From NCBI RefSeq assembly GCF_013267355.1, contig NZ_CP053985.1, forward strand, positions 3,286,001 through 3,350,000: 64,000 nt of DNA, in the 5' to 3' direction. The stretch's first letter is position 1. Every line of letters begins with the position of its first letter. A program made the translations under genes and the position numbers. This DNA is from Achromobacter pestifer (GTDB lineage: Bacteria; Pseudomonadota; Gammaproteobacteria; Burkholderiales; Burkholderiaceae_B). The notes under the pieces were generated by a model. It saw only the letters and a program-made list of their open reading frames with translations. It was not told the origin of the DNA and ran no database searches. This document shows, piece by piece, positions 9,165-17,740 of this stretch.

Positions 9165-9928
9165 ACGCTACCGTAACGCCGGCCCTGCAGGCTTCGGGAC
9201 TGGTGCGCCGTTTCGGCGCGCTGGTCGCCACCGACAATGTGTCGCTGTCCTTGAATCCGGGCGAGATCCACGCCTTGATCGGCCCCAACGGAGCGGGCAA
9301 GTCCACGCTGATCCATCTGCTGTCCGGCACGCTGGCGGCGGATTCGGGCACGCTGAAGGTGGGCGGACGCGACGTCACCGGCATGAACGCCCATCAGCGC
9401 GTTTCCGCCGGGCTGTCGCGCTCGTACCAGATCACCAATATCTTCAAGCAGTCCACGGTGCTGGATAACCTGGTGCTTGCGGTGCAGGCGCACGCGGGCA
9501 GCAGCTTCCGCTTCTGGAAACCGCGCGCCGCCGAATCGGCTCTGTACGAGCAGGCGCGTGAACTGGCGCGGGAATGCGCCATCGACGCCAGCCTGCTGGG
9601 GCGTCCGGCCGGCACCCTGCCGCACGGCGAACAGCGCAAAGTCGAGTTCGCGCTGGCGCTGGCCGCGCGGCCTGCCGTGCTGCTGCTGGACGAACCCATG
9701 GCGGGCATGGGGCCGGACGAAACCGTGCGCCTGACCGAATTGATCGAATCCATGCGGGGCCGCGCCGCCATGCTGCTGGTCGAACACGACATGCAGGCCG
9801 TGTTCCGCCTGGCCGACCGCCTGTCGGTGCTGGTGTACGGCCGCGTCATCGCGACCGGCACCCCCGACGAAATCCGCGCCAACCCGGAAGTGCGGCAAGC
9901 CTACCTGGGCGACGAGGAGACCGTGTGA
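9161..9928 (+). CDS. ABC transporter ATP-binding protein (LivG-like)
   Basis: A 255-residue ATPase. Walker A GPNGAGKST is at about residues 41-49, the signature segment is LPHGEQRKVEF (His where LSGGQ has Gly), Walker B is AVLLLDEPMAGM, and the H-loop is LLVEHDM. The histidine-containing signature is common in LivG-type proteins of transporters for aromatic and organic acids. It starts inside the stop codon of the LivM-like gene and its own stop overlaps the LivF-like start (TGATG), so the whole set is translated as one unit. Confidence 0.94.
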   Translation: MNATVTPALQASGLVRRFGALVATDNVSLSLNPGEIHALIGPNGAGKSTLIHLLSGTLAADSGTLKVGGRDVTGMNAHQRVSAGLSRSYQITNIFKQSTVLDNLVLAVQAHAGSSFRFWKPRAAESALYEQARELARECAIDASLLGRPAGTLPHGEQRKVEFALALAARPAVLLLDEPMAGMGPDETVRLTELIESMRGRAAMLLVEHDMQAVFRLADRLSVLVYGRVIATGTPDEIRANPEVRQAYLGDEETV

Positions 9929-10632
9929 TGCTGACCATCGAATCCGCCAAGAGCGGCTACGGCGCCAGCCAGGTACTGTTCGGCGTGGACCTGCAGATCG
10001 GCGCGGGCCAGGTCGTGACCCTGTTGGGCCGCAACGGCATGGGCAAGACCACGCTGTTGCGCACCCTGTTCGGCCAGTTGCCGCTGCGCGGCGGCAAGAT
10101 CCAGTTCGCGGGCCAGGACATCAGCGGCTGGAGCCCGGACCGCATCGCGCGGGTCGGCATGGCCATCGTGCCGGAAGGGCGGCAGTGTTTCCCCAACCTG
10201 ACGGTGCGCGAACACCTGACGGCCTTCGTCGCCGCCCGCAATCCGGACATCGGCGAACCCTGGACGCCAGAGCGGGTCTTTGAACTCTTTCCGCGTCTGC
10301 ACGAGCGCGCCCGCAACATGGGCAACCAGCTTTCGGGCGGCGAACAGCAGATGCTGGCCATCGGCCGGGCGCTGGTCACCAATCCGCGGCTCCTGATCCT
10401 GGACGAGGCCACCGAAGGCCTGGCGCCCAAGATCCGCGAGGAAATCTGGAATTGCCTGGCGCGCTTGCGCCAGGCCGGCCAGACCATCCTGGTCATCGAC
10501 AAATATGTCGAAAGGTTGCTGAGCCTGGCCGACCGCCACGTGATCCTCGAGCGCGGCAAGGTGGTGTGGACGGGCGACTCGCAAGCCCTGGACGCCGATC
10601 GCGGACTCTGGGAACGCTATCTGGGCGTGTAG
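9928..10632 (+). CDS. ABC transporter ATP-binding protein (LivF-like)
   Basis: A 234-residue ATPase, second motor subunit of the transporter. Walker A is GRNGMGKTT, the signature LSGGEQQ, and Walker B LLILDEATEGLAP. The region where LivF proteins usually read LVEQN reads ILVIDKYVERLL, so the switch region is non-canonical, and Walker B continues DEAT rather than DEPS/T. Such variants occur in LivF-like proteins and work with a canonical LivG partner. Its ATG overlaps the LivG-like stop by one base. It is the last gene of the five-gene operon. Confidence 0.93.
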   Translation: MLTIESAKSGYGASQVLFGVDLQIGAGQVVTLLGRNGMGKTTLLRTLFGQLPLRGGKIQFAGQDISGWSPDRIARVGMAIVPEGRQCFPNLTVREHLTAFVAARNPDIGEPWTPERVFELFPRLHERARNMGNQLSGGEQQMLAIGRALVTNPRLLILDEATEGLAPKIREEIWNCLARLRQAGQTILVIDKYVERLLSLADRHVILERGKVVWTGDSQALDADRGLWERYLGV

Positions 10633-10942
10633 CAAGAAAGCTGCAATGGCACCAGGCAAATGTCGGTAGTTGTGACATAAAAAGCAATAAACCGACATTT
10701 ATATTGCAACAATGAAACTTAGGGCGCGGGAACGTCTTACAAGCGTTTGCGCCTGTTTCAATTGGAACCACTGTTCTCTAAACTTGTCGCGCTGGACGTG
10801 CCGCGTGGGTACGCCCGCATCAGGCTCACGGCTCAAAAGGCGGGGCAATCGCGCGGCGACAGGCCGGTCTAAAGGCCGGCGCCCGCCCACGCGTCCCCTT
10901 TCACGCACGTTACGTCTTATCTAGTTGTCAGGAAGACTTTGC
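10633..10942. other. Intergenic region between transporter and sia operon
   Basis: This 310-base stretch holds no convincing gene. It contains the inverted repeat described separately at 10658-10700, a GC-rich segment with GGCCGG-type short inverted repeats near 10860-10885, and presumably the promoter of the sia operon. No obvious sigma-70 boxes stand out. Confidence 0.6.
10658..10700. promoter_or_regulatory. Inverted repeat AAATGTCGGT / ACCGACATTT
   Basis: A perfect 10-base inverted repeat (10658-10667 and 10691-10700) with a 23-base loop, itself flanked by TGCAAT at 10642-10647 and ATTGCA at 10703-10708. It may end the transporter transcript or bind a regulator. It has no T-run after the GC-rich part and the AT-rich spacer suits an operator as well. 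Confidence 0.45.
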
Positions 10943-12931
10943 ATGGCGAAATGGGGTTTGCGCAGAAAATCGTTGATGGCGCTGTTGCTGGCGTGCCTGG
11001 TCGCCCTGGCGCCGGCCGCCCTGATCGGCTGGCAGGTGCTGGACGGCGTCCGGGAGCACTTCGGGCGCGCTTTTTCCGACAACTTCACGCAATTGAACCG
11101 CCAGCGCATCCTGGCGCCGGTGTCGCGCGAACTGGCCCTGTCGCTGCGGTTGGCGGATAGCGAGGTCACGCGCCGCTGGCTGCGCCACGAAGGCGATCCG
11201 GCCGCGCGCGAACTGTTCTTCCGCGAAGCCGACGGCTACCGCCGCGATCTGCTGGGCCGCGCCTACTTCATCGCCAGCGCGGCTTCCGGCAATTATTACT
11301 TCAACGACGACCAGCCCCTGAGTGAAACGCCGCGCTACACGCTGAGCAAGAGCGCTGCGGACGACGCCTGGTTCTACCTGACGCTGGCCTCGCCCGCCAA
11401 GTACAACATCAACGTCAACCCGGACCTGAAGCTCAAGACCACCAAGGTCTGGATCAATGTCCAGGTGCGCGACGGCGACCGGGTCATCGGCCTGACCGGC
11501 TCCGGCCTGGACGTGGGCGGGTTCCTGCGCGAATTCGTCAATAGCGGCCAGCCAGGGGTCACGCCCATCATCATCGACGAGGAAGGGGCGATCCAGGCGC
11601 ACATGGACGCCTCGCTCATCGCCTACAACTCGGGCGCGGGTGGCGCCGGCGCCGCGCGCGGCACGGTGTTCAATCTGCTGGATGGCGGTGAAGGCCGCGC
11701 CGAGCTGGCCGAGGCCATGAAGGCGGCGCGGACCGACCCGCAGTCGGTGCAATCCGCCTGGGTCAAGATGGACGGCATCCGGCAACTGGTGTCCGTGGCC
11801 TACATGCCGGAGCTGCACTGGCACGTGCTGACCGTGGTGGATCTGGGCGCCGCCCGGGTGCTGGACACGGATTGGCTCTGGCCGGCGGCCATCGGCCTGG
11901 TGGTGCTGTTCGCGGCCATGCTGCTGTGCTTTGGCTACGCCATCGAACGCCTGATGCTGCGTCCCTTGCGCCGCCTGCAGCAGTCCGCGCGAGCCATCGC
12001 CGATGGCAGCTACGACGTGCGCCTGCCGCCGGGCGGCCAGGACGAGATCGGCGACCTCAGCCGCGCCTTCGGCGTGATGGCGGACAAGGTGCGCCAGCAC
12101 ACGGCCGAACTCGAGACCAAGGTGCGCGAGCGCACCTCCGAACTCGAGGACGCCAATCGCGCCATGGCCGCCGCGCACAAGAAGATCGACGATTCCATCG
12201 ACTACGCCAGCTTGATCCAGCGCGCCATCCTGCCGGACCGCCAACTGACCCAGTCCCTGGGCGCGCATCATTTCGTGCTGTGGAAGCCGCGCGACGTGGT
12301 GGGCGGCGACTTCTACGTGTTCCGGTCCGACGGCGCCAACTGCCTGCTGGGCATCATGGATTGCGCCGGCCACGGCGTGCCCGGCGCGCTGATGACCATG
12401 CTGGCCCGCGCGGCCATAGACCTGGCGATCACCGAGGCGGGGCCGGCCGATCCGGCCGCCATCCTGACCCGCACCGACAGCGCCATCCGCGCCATGCTTG
12501 CGGACGCGCAATTGCCGCGCGCGCTGGCCACGAACACCGATGCGGCCCTGGTATATATTGACCGCCAGGCCGGCAGGCTGCTGTATGCGGGCGCCAAGAT
12601 CAGCCTGTACGCAAGCAACGGCGACGAATTGCGCGAGGTGCCCGGCGGCAAGCGGGCGCTGGGGGACAAGCGCACCGAGATCTACGAAAACATCGAATTG
12701 CGGATGGAGCCGGGCTGGACCTATTACCTGGTCACGGACGGGTTCCTGGACCAGGCGGGAGGCGAACACGGCTTTGGCTTCGGCAATACGCGGTTCGCGG
12801 AAATGCTCAAGACACACGCGCGCCGGCCGTTAACCGAACAGGCGGCCGCCTTTACCCAGGCGCTGGCACAGTACCAAGGCGGGCGGCCGCAGCGTGATGA
12901 CATCACCTTGCTGTCATTCCGTTTCGAATAA
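10943..12931 (+). CDS. siaA: SiaA: membrane-bound PP2C-like (SpoIIE) serine/threonine phosphatase
   Basis: A 662-residue sensor phosphatase. Residues 9-30 form a first membrane helix, about 31-310 a periplasmic Cache-like sensor, 311-335 a second helix (WLWPAAIGLVVLFAAMLLCF), 335-390 a HAMP domain (RPLRRLQQSARAIADGSYDV), then a short coiled coil, and about 440-660 a SpoIIE/PP2C domain with metal-binding stretches VVGGDFYVF, IMDCAGHGVPGAL, LVTDGFLDQ and QRDDITLLS. In Pseudomonas, SiaA dephosphorylates SiaC so that SiaC can activate the cyclase SiaD. ATG 10943 has AGGAAG at 10930-10935; an upstream in-frame TTG is less likely. First gene of siaABCD. Confidence 0.9.
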   Translation: MAKWGLRRKSLMALLLACLVALAPAALIGWQVLDGVREHFGRAFSDNFTQLNRQRILAPVSRELALSLRLADSEVTRRWLRHEGDPAARELFFREADGYRRDLLGRAYFIASAASGNYYFNDDQPLSETPRYTLSKSAADDAWFYLTLASPAKYNINVNPDLKLKTTKVWINVQVRDGDRVIGLTGSGLDVGGFLREFVNSGQPGVTPIIIDEEGAIQAHMDASLIAYNSGAGGAGAARGTVFNLLDGGEGRAELAEAMKAARTDPQSVQSAWVKMDGIRQLVSVAYMPELHWHVLTVVDLGAARVLDTDWLWPAAIGLVVLFAAMLLCFGYAIERLMLRPLRRLQQSARAIADGSYDVRLPPGGQDEIGDLSRAFGVMADKVRQHTAELETKVRERTSELEDANRAMAAAHKKIDDSIDYASLIQRAILPDRQLTQSLGAHHFVLWKPRDVVGGDFYVFRSDGANCLLGIMDCAGHGVPGALMTMLARAAIDLAITEAGPADPAAILTRTDSAIRAMLADAQLPRALATNTDAALVYIDRQAGRLLYAGAKISLYASNGDELREVPGGKRALGDKRTEIYENIELRMEPGWTYYLVTDGFLDQAGGEHGFGFGNTRFAEMLKTHARRPLTEQAAAFTQALAQYQGGRPQRDDITLLSFRFE

Positions 12932-12954
12932 ACGTTATCAGGGCGCTTACCCCC

Positions 12955-13494
12955 ATGAATGCCTCCGATCTTTACGCATTGGGCGAACGGTTCAATCAGA
13001 ATCGCACTCTGTTGTGCTTCAACGGACCGACTTCTCGCAGCCTGATCGAGGAAATCGGCAATGCGCTCAAGAACTACCTGAACGCGGAGCACGCGCGGCC
13101 GGCCGAGGCCATGGATGTTTTCTCGGTCTACATCGAGATGATCCAGAACATCCGCCAGTACGCCGCGCTGCATGACGACGTGGACGCCTCGGCCACCGTG
13201 GTGATCGGCCGCCGCGATGAAAGCCGCTACGTGGTGTCCGCGGGCAATCTGGTCAAGGCGGAGGACGGCCAGTCGCTGGTCGCCCGCATCCAGGAACTGG
13301 CGGCGCTGGACAAGGCGGCGCTGAAGGCCGAGTACAAGGCGCAGCTGCACAAGCCGCGCGCCCAGGGCGTCGCTTCCGGCGCGGGCCTGGGCCTGATCGA
13401 TATCGCCCGCCGGGCCGGCGCGCCGCTGGAAGCCAGCCTGACGCCCGCCGCGACGCCCGGGCAGGCGTTCTTCAGCCTGAGCGTCGTGATCTGA
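12955..13494 (+). CDS. siaB: SiaB family protein kinase
   Basis: A 179-residue protein of the SiaB family (DUF6272), a small GHKL-like serine/threonine kinase. EMIQNIRQYA carries the asparagine of the N-box and GAGLGLIDIARR the G-box for ATP. In Pseudomonas SiaB phosphorylates SiaC on a threonine, opposing SiaA. It starts 23 bases after siaA. Assignment rests on these motifs and on the exact gene order shared with siaABCD. Confidence 0.88.
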   Translation: MNASDLYALGERFNQNRTLLCFNGPTSRSLIEEIGNALKNYLNAEHARPAEAMDVFSVYIEMIQNIRQYAALHDDVDASATVVIGRRDESRYVVSAGNLVKAEDGQSLVARIQELAALDKAALKAEYKAQLHKPRAQGVASGAGLGLIDIARRAGAPLEASLTPAATPGQAFFSLSVVI

Positions 13495-13530
13495 AGACGC
13501 GCCTGGCCAAGAACATATTTGGAGCAATTG

Positions 13531-13908
13531 ATGAAAGATCTGAACATTCCCGGGACCCAGTCCACGCCCGCCATCACCGCCGACACCGCTGCCGGCGTGT
13601 TGGCGATGCGCGGCGACTCCTATCCCGAGAATTCCTTCGAACTCTTCGGTCCCGTGATCGAATGGGTCGAAGCCTACCTGCTGAGCAGCGCCGCGCCCCT
13701 GAAGCTGGAACTCGAGCTGCTGTACCTGAACACCAGCAGCATCAAGTCCGTCATGGACATCTTCGATCTGCTGGAGGCCGCCCACGGCAAGGGCCGCGAG
13801 GTCAGCGTGACCTGGTTCTATGACATGCGCAATGAGCGCGTCGGCGAGCTGGCCGAGGAATTCAAGGAAGACTGCACCTTTCCATTTTCAGTCATCGGCC
13901 GCCAATGA
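13531..13908 (+). CDS. siaC: SiaC: phospho-switch protein (DUF1987) controlling the cyclase SiaD
   Basis: A 125-residue SiaC (DUF1987) protein, resembling an anti-anti-sigma fold. Counting from ATG 13531, the segment LYLNTSSIKS puts Thr at position 68, the same number as the phosphorylated threonine of Pseudomonas aeruginosa SiaC. Unphosphorylated SiaC binds and activates SiaD. ATG 13531 has GGAG at 13521-13524; the in-frame TTG twelve bases earlier is inside that site and unlikely. The stop overlaps the siaD start (ATGA, 13905-13908), which fits fixed stoichiometry of the SiaC-SiaD complex. Confidence 0.92.
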   Translation: MKDLNIPGTQSTPAITADTAAGVLAMRGDSYPENSFELFGPVIEWVEAYLLSSAAPLKLELELLYLNTSSIKSVMDIFDLLEAAHGKGREVSVTWFYDMRNERVGELAEEFKEDCTFPFSVIGRQ

Positions 13909-14702
13909 AATCCGACGCCGCCCAGCTGGACAAGCGCATCGCCGAATTGCTGGCGGATCCCGCCTATGAAGGCCATCCGCTGCGCGAAGCGCTGGGCGCG
14001 CTATGGCGGCATACCGGCGAGCAGATGGCGCGCATCGAGCGCGTGACCCAGTTGTCGGACGCCTACCAGAGCATGGCGCATGAGCGCGAACTGGGCCTGT
14101 GCGACCGGTTCGACCGGCAGTTGCGCCGCCTGACCCGTATCGCGCGCATCTCGGACCACTATCAAAGCATGATGCGGGACCTGAATTCCGCCTTGCTGGA
14201 AACCTCCAATCGCGATCCCCTGACCGGTCTCCTGAACCGGCGCGCCTTGATGGAAATGATCAAGCAGGAGGTGCTGCGCGTGTCCCGCGGCGGCTCGACT
14301 TTCGTCGTGGCAATGCTGGACGTGGATCACTTCAAGTCGGTCAACGACCGTTATGGCCATGAAACGGGCGACCGCGCGCTGGTCGAGCTGGCTGGCGTGC
14401 TGGGCAAGAACCTGCGCGAATACGATCTGTGCGGCCGCTGGGGCGGCGAGGAGTTCCTGGTGCTGTTGCCCAGCACCCAGCCCGAGGACGCCCAGCGCGT
14501 GATGGACAGGCTGGTGGGTGCGGTGCGCGCCCTGGCGATCACGGTGGGGGATGGCGTGTTGAGATTGACGGTCAGCATAGGCATGGCATATCACCAGTTG
14601 GGAGAAACCTTCTCTGAAACGCTCAGCCGCGCGGACCAGGCCTTGTACCTGGCCAAGCAGGACGGACGCGACCGCGTCGAACTCGGGTTTCCCAAGCGCT
14701 GA
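13905..14702 (+). CDS. siaD: SiaD: GGDEF diguanylate cyclase
   Basis: A 265-residue cytoplasmic cyclase that makes c-di-GMP from two GTP. Residues 1-95 are helical (a probable stalk that contacts SiaC), and the GGDEF domain runs from about 100 to 265, starting at DPLTGLLNRRALMEM. The active site is GRWGGEEFLVLLP, and RxxD (REYD) lies five residues before it, an intact product-inhibition I-site. There are no membrane segments. It overlaps siaC by 4 bases and the next gene by 1 base. Confidence 0.92.
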   Translation: MKSDAAQLDKRIAELLADPAYEGHPLREALGALWRHTGEQMARIERVTQLSDAYQSMAHERELGLCDRFDRQLRRLTRIARISDHYQSMMRDLNSALLETSNRDPLTGLLNRRALMEMIKQEVLRVSRGGSTFVVAMLDVDHFKSVNDRYGHETGDRALVELAGVLGKNLREYDLCGRWGGEEFLVLLPSTQPEDAQRVMDRLVGAVRALAITVGDGVLRLTVSIGMAYHQLGETFSETLSRADQALYLAKQDGRDRVELGFPKR

Positions 14703-17317
14703 TGAAACCGGACCAGCTGTTATCCGGCATGGAGCCCCATATGCTTGATTCTTATCCAGGCGTCACCGACGAGCGCCCACAAGGCGCCGCATGGCATCCG
14801 GGCACTTACCTGGCGTCCATGGATAGGGCGCTGCTGCTGTTCGATTTCAACCCGGCCGGTTCCTTGTTGAACGCCAACGCGAACTTTCTCGCCTTGGTGG
14901 GCCATGCCCGCGAAGAGGCCCTGGCGCTGCGCCACGACATGCTGTGCGACAGCATGGACGAGGGCAAGGGCATCGTCGGCGGCGAGCAGGTCTGGGCCAG
15001 GCTGCTGGGCGGCAAGCACTTTACCGGCACCTGCCGCTACCGCAAGAAGGACGGCAGCTTCGTCTGGATCGAAGCCACCTACATGCCCATCGCCGACGAC
15101 GCCGGCGAAGTGGTCCGCATTTCCGTCATCTCCCGCAAATCCATTGCCGACGCCGATCGCCAGGAGGAGGTCCGCCTCTTGCTGCTGGGCATCAACGAAA
15201 CCGGCAACGCCGTCGCGGTGTCGGGCAAGGACGGCCGCATCGTCTATGTGAACGACGGCTTTCAGCGCATGCTGGGCTTCGCCCGCGGCGACGCCGTGAA
15301 CCAGGAACTGGGGGAACTGCTGGCGGGTGGCAGGCCGGACGGCGGCACGCGCGAAGAATTGGACCGCCGCATCGCCTGCCGCGAGGGTTACCACAAGGAC
15401 GTGCTGGTCTACGACCGCGCCGGCCGGCCGCTGTGGGTGTCGGTGATGGCGAACTCCGTGTTCGACGAACGCGGCGCGCTGGTCAACATCGTGGATGTCT
15501 TGACCGACATCACGCCTACCAAGGTGCATGAAGTGCTGCAGCGCCGCGTGCTGCAGGCCATGGTGAACGAGGCCTCGGTGGTCGAGGTCATGAACATGGT
15601 GTGCCGCGAGGTCGAGCGCTTGGCGCCCGAAGTCGCCGCCAGCGTGCTGCGCGTGGACGACGCGGGTCTGCTGCGGCCCCTGGCCGCGCCCAGCCTGCCG
15701 CAAGCCTATGCCGATGCCCTGGACGGCGTGGCCATCGGACCGCAGGCGGGCGCTTGCGGCACCTCCGCCTTCCTGGGCCGGCCGGTGATCGTGCCGGACA
15801 TCTCCACCGATCCGCTGTGGGACGATTACCGCCACTTGCCTCTGCCGGACGACGTGAAGGCCTGCTGGTCGTCGCCGATCAAGTCGAGCGACGGCCGGGT
15901 GATAGGTACCTTCGGCTTCTATTTCCGTGAGCGGCGCCTGCCCGACGATTTCCACCACCGGCTGGTGGACGTGTGCGTCTATCTCTGCGCGCTGGCGCTG
16001 GAACGCGAAGAGGCGCGCGCCCGCATCCGGCAACTGGCGTTCTACGACGAACTGACGGGGCTGCCCAACCGCAACCTGCTGCTGGCGCAGGCGGAACAGG
16101 CGATCGCGCGCGCGGAGCCCGAGCGCAAGCGGGTCGCGGTGTTGTTCCTGGACCTGGACCGCTTCAAGCAGGTCAACGATACGCTGGGCCATCCCATTGG
16201 CGACGCGCTGCTGCGCGACGTGGCGCAGCGTCTGCGCCGTCTGGCGCGCGCGACGGACATCGTGGGCCGCTTGTCCGGCGACGAGTTCGTGATGCTGATG
16301 CCGGACTTCGAACACGGCCGCCTGACGGCCGCGGCCGAACATGTGTTGGTGGCGCTGGCGCAGCCGTTCTCGGTGGGCGGCATTACGCTGAATCCGTCGG
16401 TCAGCATCGGCATCAGCGTGTTCCCGGAAAACGGGCGCGACATGGATACGCTGCTGCGCCATGCCGACATGGCGATGTACCAGGCCAAGACGGCGGGGCG
16501 CAATCGCATTTCCTTCTTCAGCGCCGAGATGAACCGGCAGGCTCAAGAGCGCCTGGCGTTGGAAGCCGCCTTGCGCGATGCGTTGGAGGCCAAGGCGTTG
16601 CGGCTGCATTATCAGCCGCAGGTGGGGCTGAAGAACGGCCAACTGTACGGCGTCGAGGCGCTGGCGCGGTGGCGTCATCCGACCTTGGGTGATATTTCGC
16701 CGGCGCGTTTTGTGCCGCTGGCCGAGGAATGCGGGCTGATCGGCGATCTGGGCGACTGGGCGGTGCACGAGGCTTGCTCGCAGCTGGCGGTGTGGCGGGC
16801 CAAGGGCCTGCGGGTGCCTTCGGTGTCGGTGAACCTGTCGGCGACGAATTTCCACAACCTGAATCTGCCGCGGATGATCGAGGCGACGTTGGCGGAGTTC
16901 GGGCTGGCGGCGGCGGATCTGATGCTGGAAATCACGGAAGGCGTGGTGCTGGATGCGACCGCGGGTACGTTGCGGACCATTGCTGAGCTGCACCGCCTGG
17001 GCGTGCGGCTGTCGATGGATGATTTCGGCACCGGCTATTCCAGCCTGGGGCATTTGCGGCGGCTGATCGTGGACGAACTGAAGCTGGATCGCAGTTTCGT
17101 GCAGGGGCTGGAGAGCGATGACGCGGCTCGGGCGTTGACCAGCGCGGTGATTCGTATCGGAGAGAGCCTGAGTCTGCCTGTGGTGGCTGAAGGCGTTGAG
17201 AACGAAGAGCAGCGGCGGTTCTTGATCGAGCAGGGGTGTGCGGCGGGGCAGGGGTTTTTGTTTTCTCCGCCGTTGCCGGCTGAGGATCTTGAGGAGTGGC
17301 TGCGGGGGCGGCCGTAG
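14702..17317 (+). CDS. PAS-PAS-GAF-GGDEF-EAL c-di-GMP turnover protein
   Basis: An 871-residue soluble multidomain protein. Approximate domains: PAS 35-150 (YRKKDGSFVWIEATYMPIAD), PAS 160-275 (AVSGKDGRIVYVNDGFQRML), GAF 285-435, GGDEF 445-605 with DELTGLPNR near 449 and active site RLSGDEFVML near 525, and EAL 620-871. An I-site RATD sits five residues before SGDEF. EAL catalytic motifs are intact: YGVEALARWRHP, DDFGTGYSS, KLDRSFV and AEGVENEEQ. It should therefore be able to degrade c-di-GMP and possibly make it or bind GTP. Its ATG overlaps the siaD stop by one base, making it a fifth member of the sia operon. A later start (MEPHML or MLDS) is possible. Confidence 0.9.
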   Translation: MKPDQLLSGMEPHMLDSYPGVTDERPQGAAWHPGTYLASMDRALLLFDFNPAGSLLNANANFLALVGHAREEALALRHDMLCDSMDEGKGIVGGEQVWARLLGGKHFTGTCRYRKKDGSFVWIEATYMPIADDAGEVVRISVISRKSIADADRQEEVRLLLLGINETGNAVAVSGKDGRIVYVNDGFQRMLGFARGDAVNQELGELLAGGRPDGGTREELDRRIACREGYHKDVLVYDRAGRPLWVSVMANSVFDERGALVNIVDVLTDITPTKVHEVLQRRVLQAMVNEASVVEVMNMVCREVERLAPEVAASVLRVDDAGLLRPLAAPSLPQAYADALDGVAIGPQAGACGTSAFLGRPVIVPDISTDPLWDDYRHLPLPDDVKACWSSPIKSSDGRVIGTFGFYFRERRLPDDFHHRLVDVCVYLCALALEREEARARIRQLAFYDELTGLPNRNLLLAQAEQAIARAEPERKRVAVLFLDLDRFKQVNDTLGHPIGDALLRDVAQRLRRLARATDIVGRLSGDEFVMLMPDFEHGRLTAAAEHVLVALAQPFSVGGITLNPSVSIGISVFPENGRDMDTLLRHADMAMYQAKTAGRNRISFFSAEMNRQAQERLALEAALRDALEAKALRLHYQPQVGLKNGQLYGVEALARWRHPTLGDISPARFVPLAEECGLIGDLGDWAVHEACSQLAVWRAKGLRVPSVSVNLSATNFHNLNLPRMIEATLAEFGLAAADLMLEITEGVVLDATAGTLRTIAELHRLGVRLSMDDFGTGYSSLGHLRRLIVDELKLDRSFVQGLESDDAARALTSAVIRIGESLSLPVVAEGVENEEQRRFLIEQGCAAGQGFLFSPPLPAEDLEEWLRGRP

Positions 17318-17379
17318 GCTTTCTGGCTGCTGCTGCTGCTGCTGCCGCTGCGTCTGTGGCTTCTGTTGGTTCTTGAGAC

Positions 17380-17543
17380 GCCAGTCGCGTCGGGGGCCTG
17401 CGGGGCGCGGGGCAACGATTGCGGTCCGGAGCGTTCGCTCCGGACTTCCCCATCCTCATCCTCGTCACCGCCTTCGGCGGTTCCTTCGGATTCCGTCGGG
17501 CTTATCGACGCCCCGCGCCCCGCAGGCCCCCGACGCGACTGGC
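17380..17543. repeat. 164-bp element with perfect 34-bp inverted ends and an inner hairpin
   Basis: Bases 17380-17413 are the exact reverse complement of 17510-17543, all 34 positions. The 96-base interior contains a second perfect hairpin, GTCCGGAGCG at 17424-17433 and CGCTCCGGAC at 17436-17445 with a 2-base loop. No obvious target-site duplication flanks it and it carries no gene. It could be a miniature inverted-repeat element or a dispersed palindromic repeat acting as a two-way terminator between convergent transcripts. Confidence 0.8.
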
Positions 17544-17635
17544 TCGGCCGGTTGAATCTTTACGGGCGCTGGGGCGGGTGGCGTGCTTGGCCTTCTTGGC
17601 GCCGGTGGCGGTTGGCGGAAGATCTGGCGGGGCTC

Positions 17636-17671
17636 GCTCCAGATCGGCCGCGCGGGCGGCCGATCTGGAGC
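17636..17671. terminator. Strong hairpin, 15-bp perfect stem
   Basis: GCTCCAGATCGGCCG (17636-17650) pairs perfectly with 17657-17671 around a 6-base loop. It is placed to stop transcripts between the convergent GGDEF-EAL and efflux genes. No long T-run follows, so it may instead be part of a dispersed repeat. Confidence 0.55.
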
Positions 17672-17683
17672 TTACGCTTGGTC

Positions 17684-17719
17684 TTGCGGTTGCGGTTGCG
17701 GTTGCGGTTGCGGTTGCAG
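17684..17719. repeat. Tandem hexamer repeat TTGCGG, six copies
   Basis: Five perfect TTGCGG units at 17684-17713 followed by one TTGCAG at 17714-17719. A short tandem repeat of this kind is prone to length change by slippage. It is not inside a gene. Confidence 0.9.
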
Positions 17720-17740
17720 TCGCGGGCGCAGCGAGCCGCT

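Noticed and set aside
14720..17053. Leftward open frame of 777 codons opposite the GGDEF-EAL gene
   Set aside because: Shadow of the real gene; Arg/Gln/His-rich with no domain.
17380..17543. Insertion sequence at the perfect inverted repeats
   Set aside because: Only 164 bp, no transposase frame and no visible target duplication; kept as a repeat element instead.
17684..17719. TTGCGG repeats as a CRISPR array
   Set aside because: Units are 6 bases without spacers; this is a simple tandem repeat.
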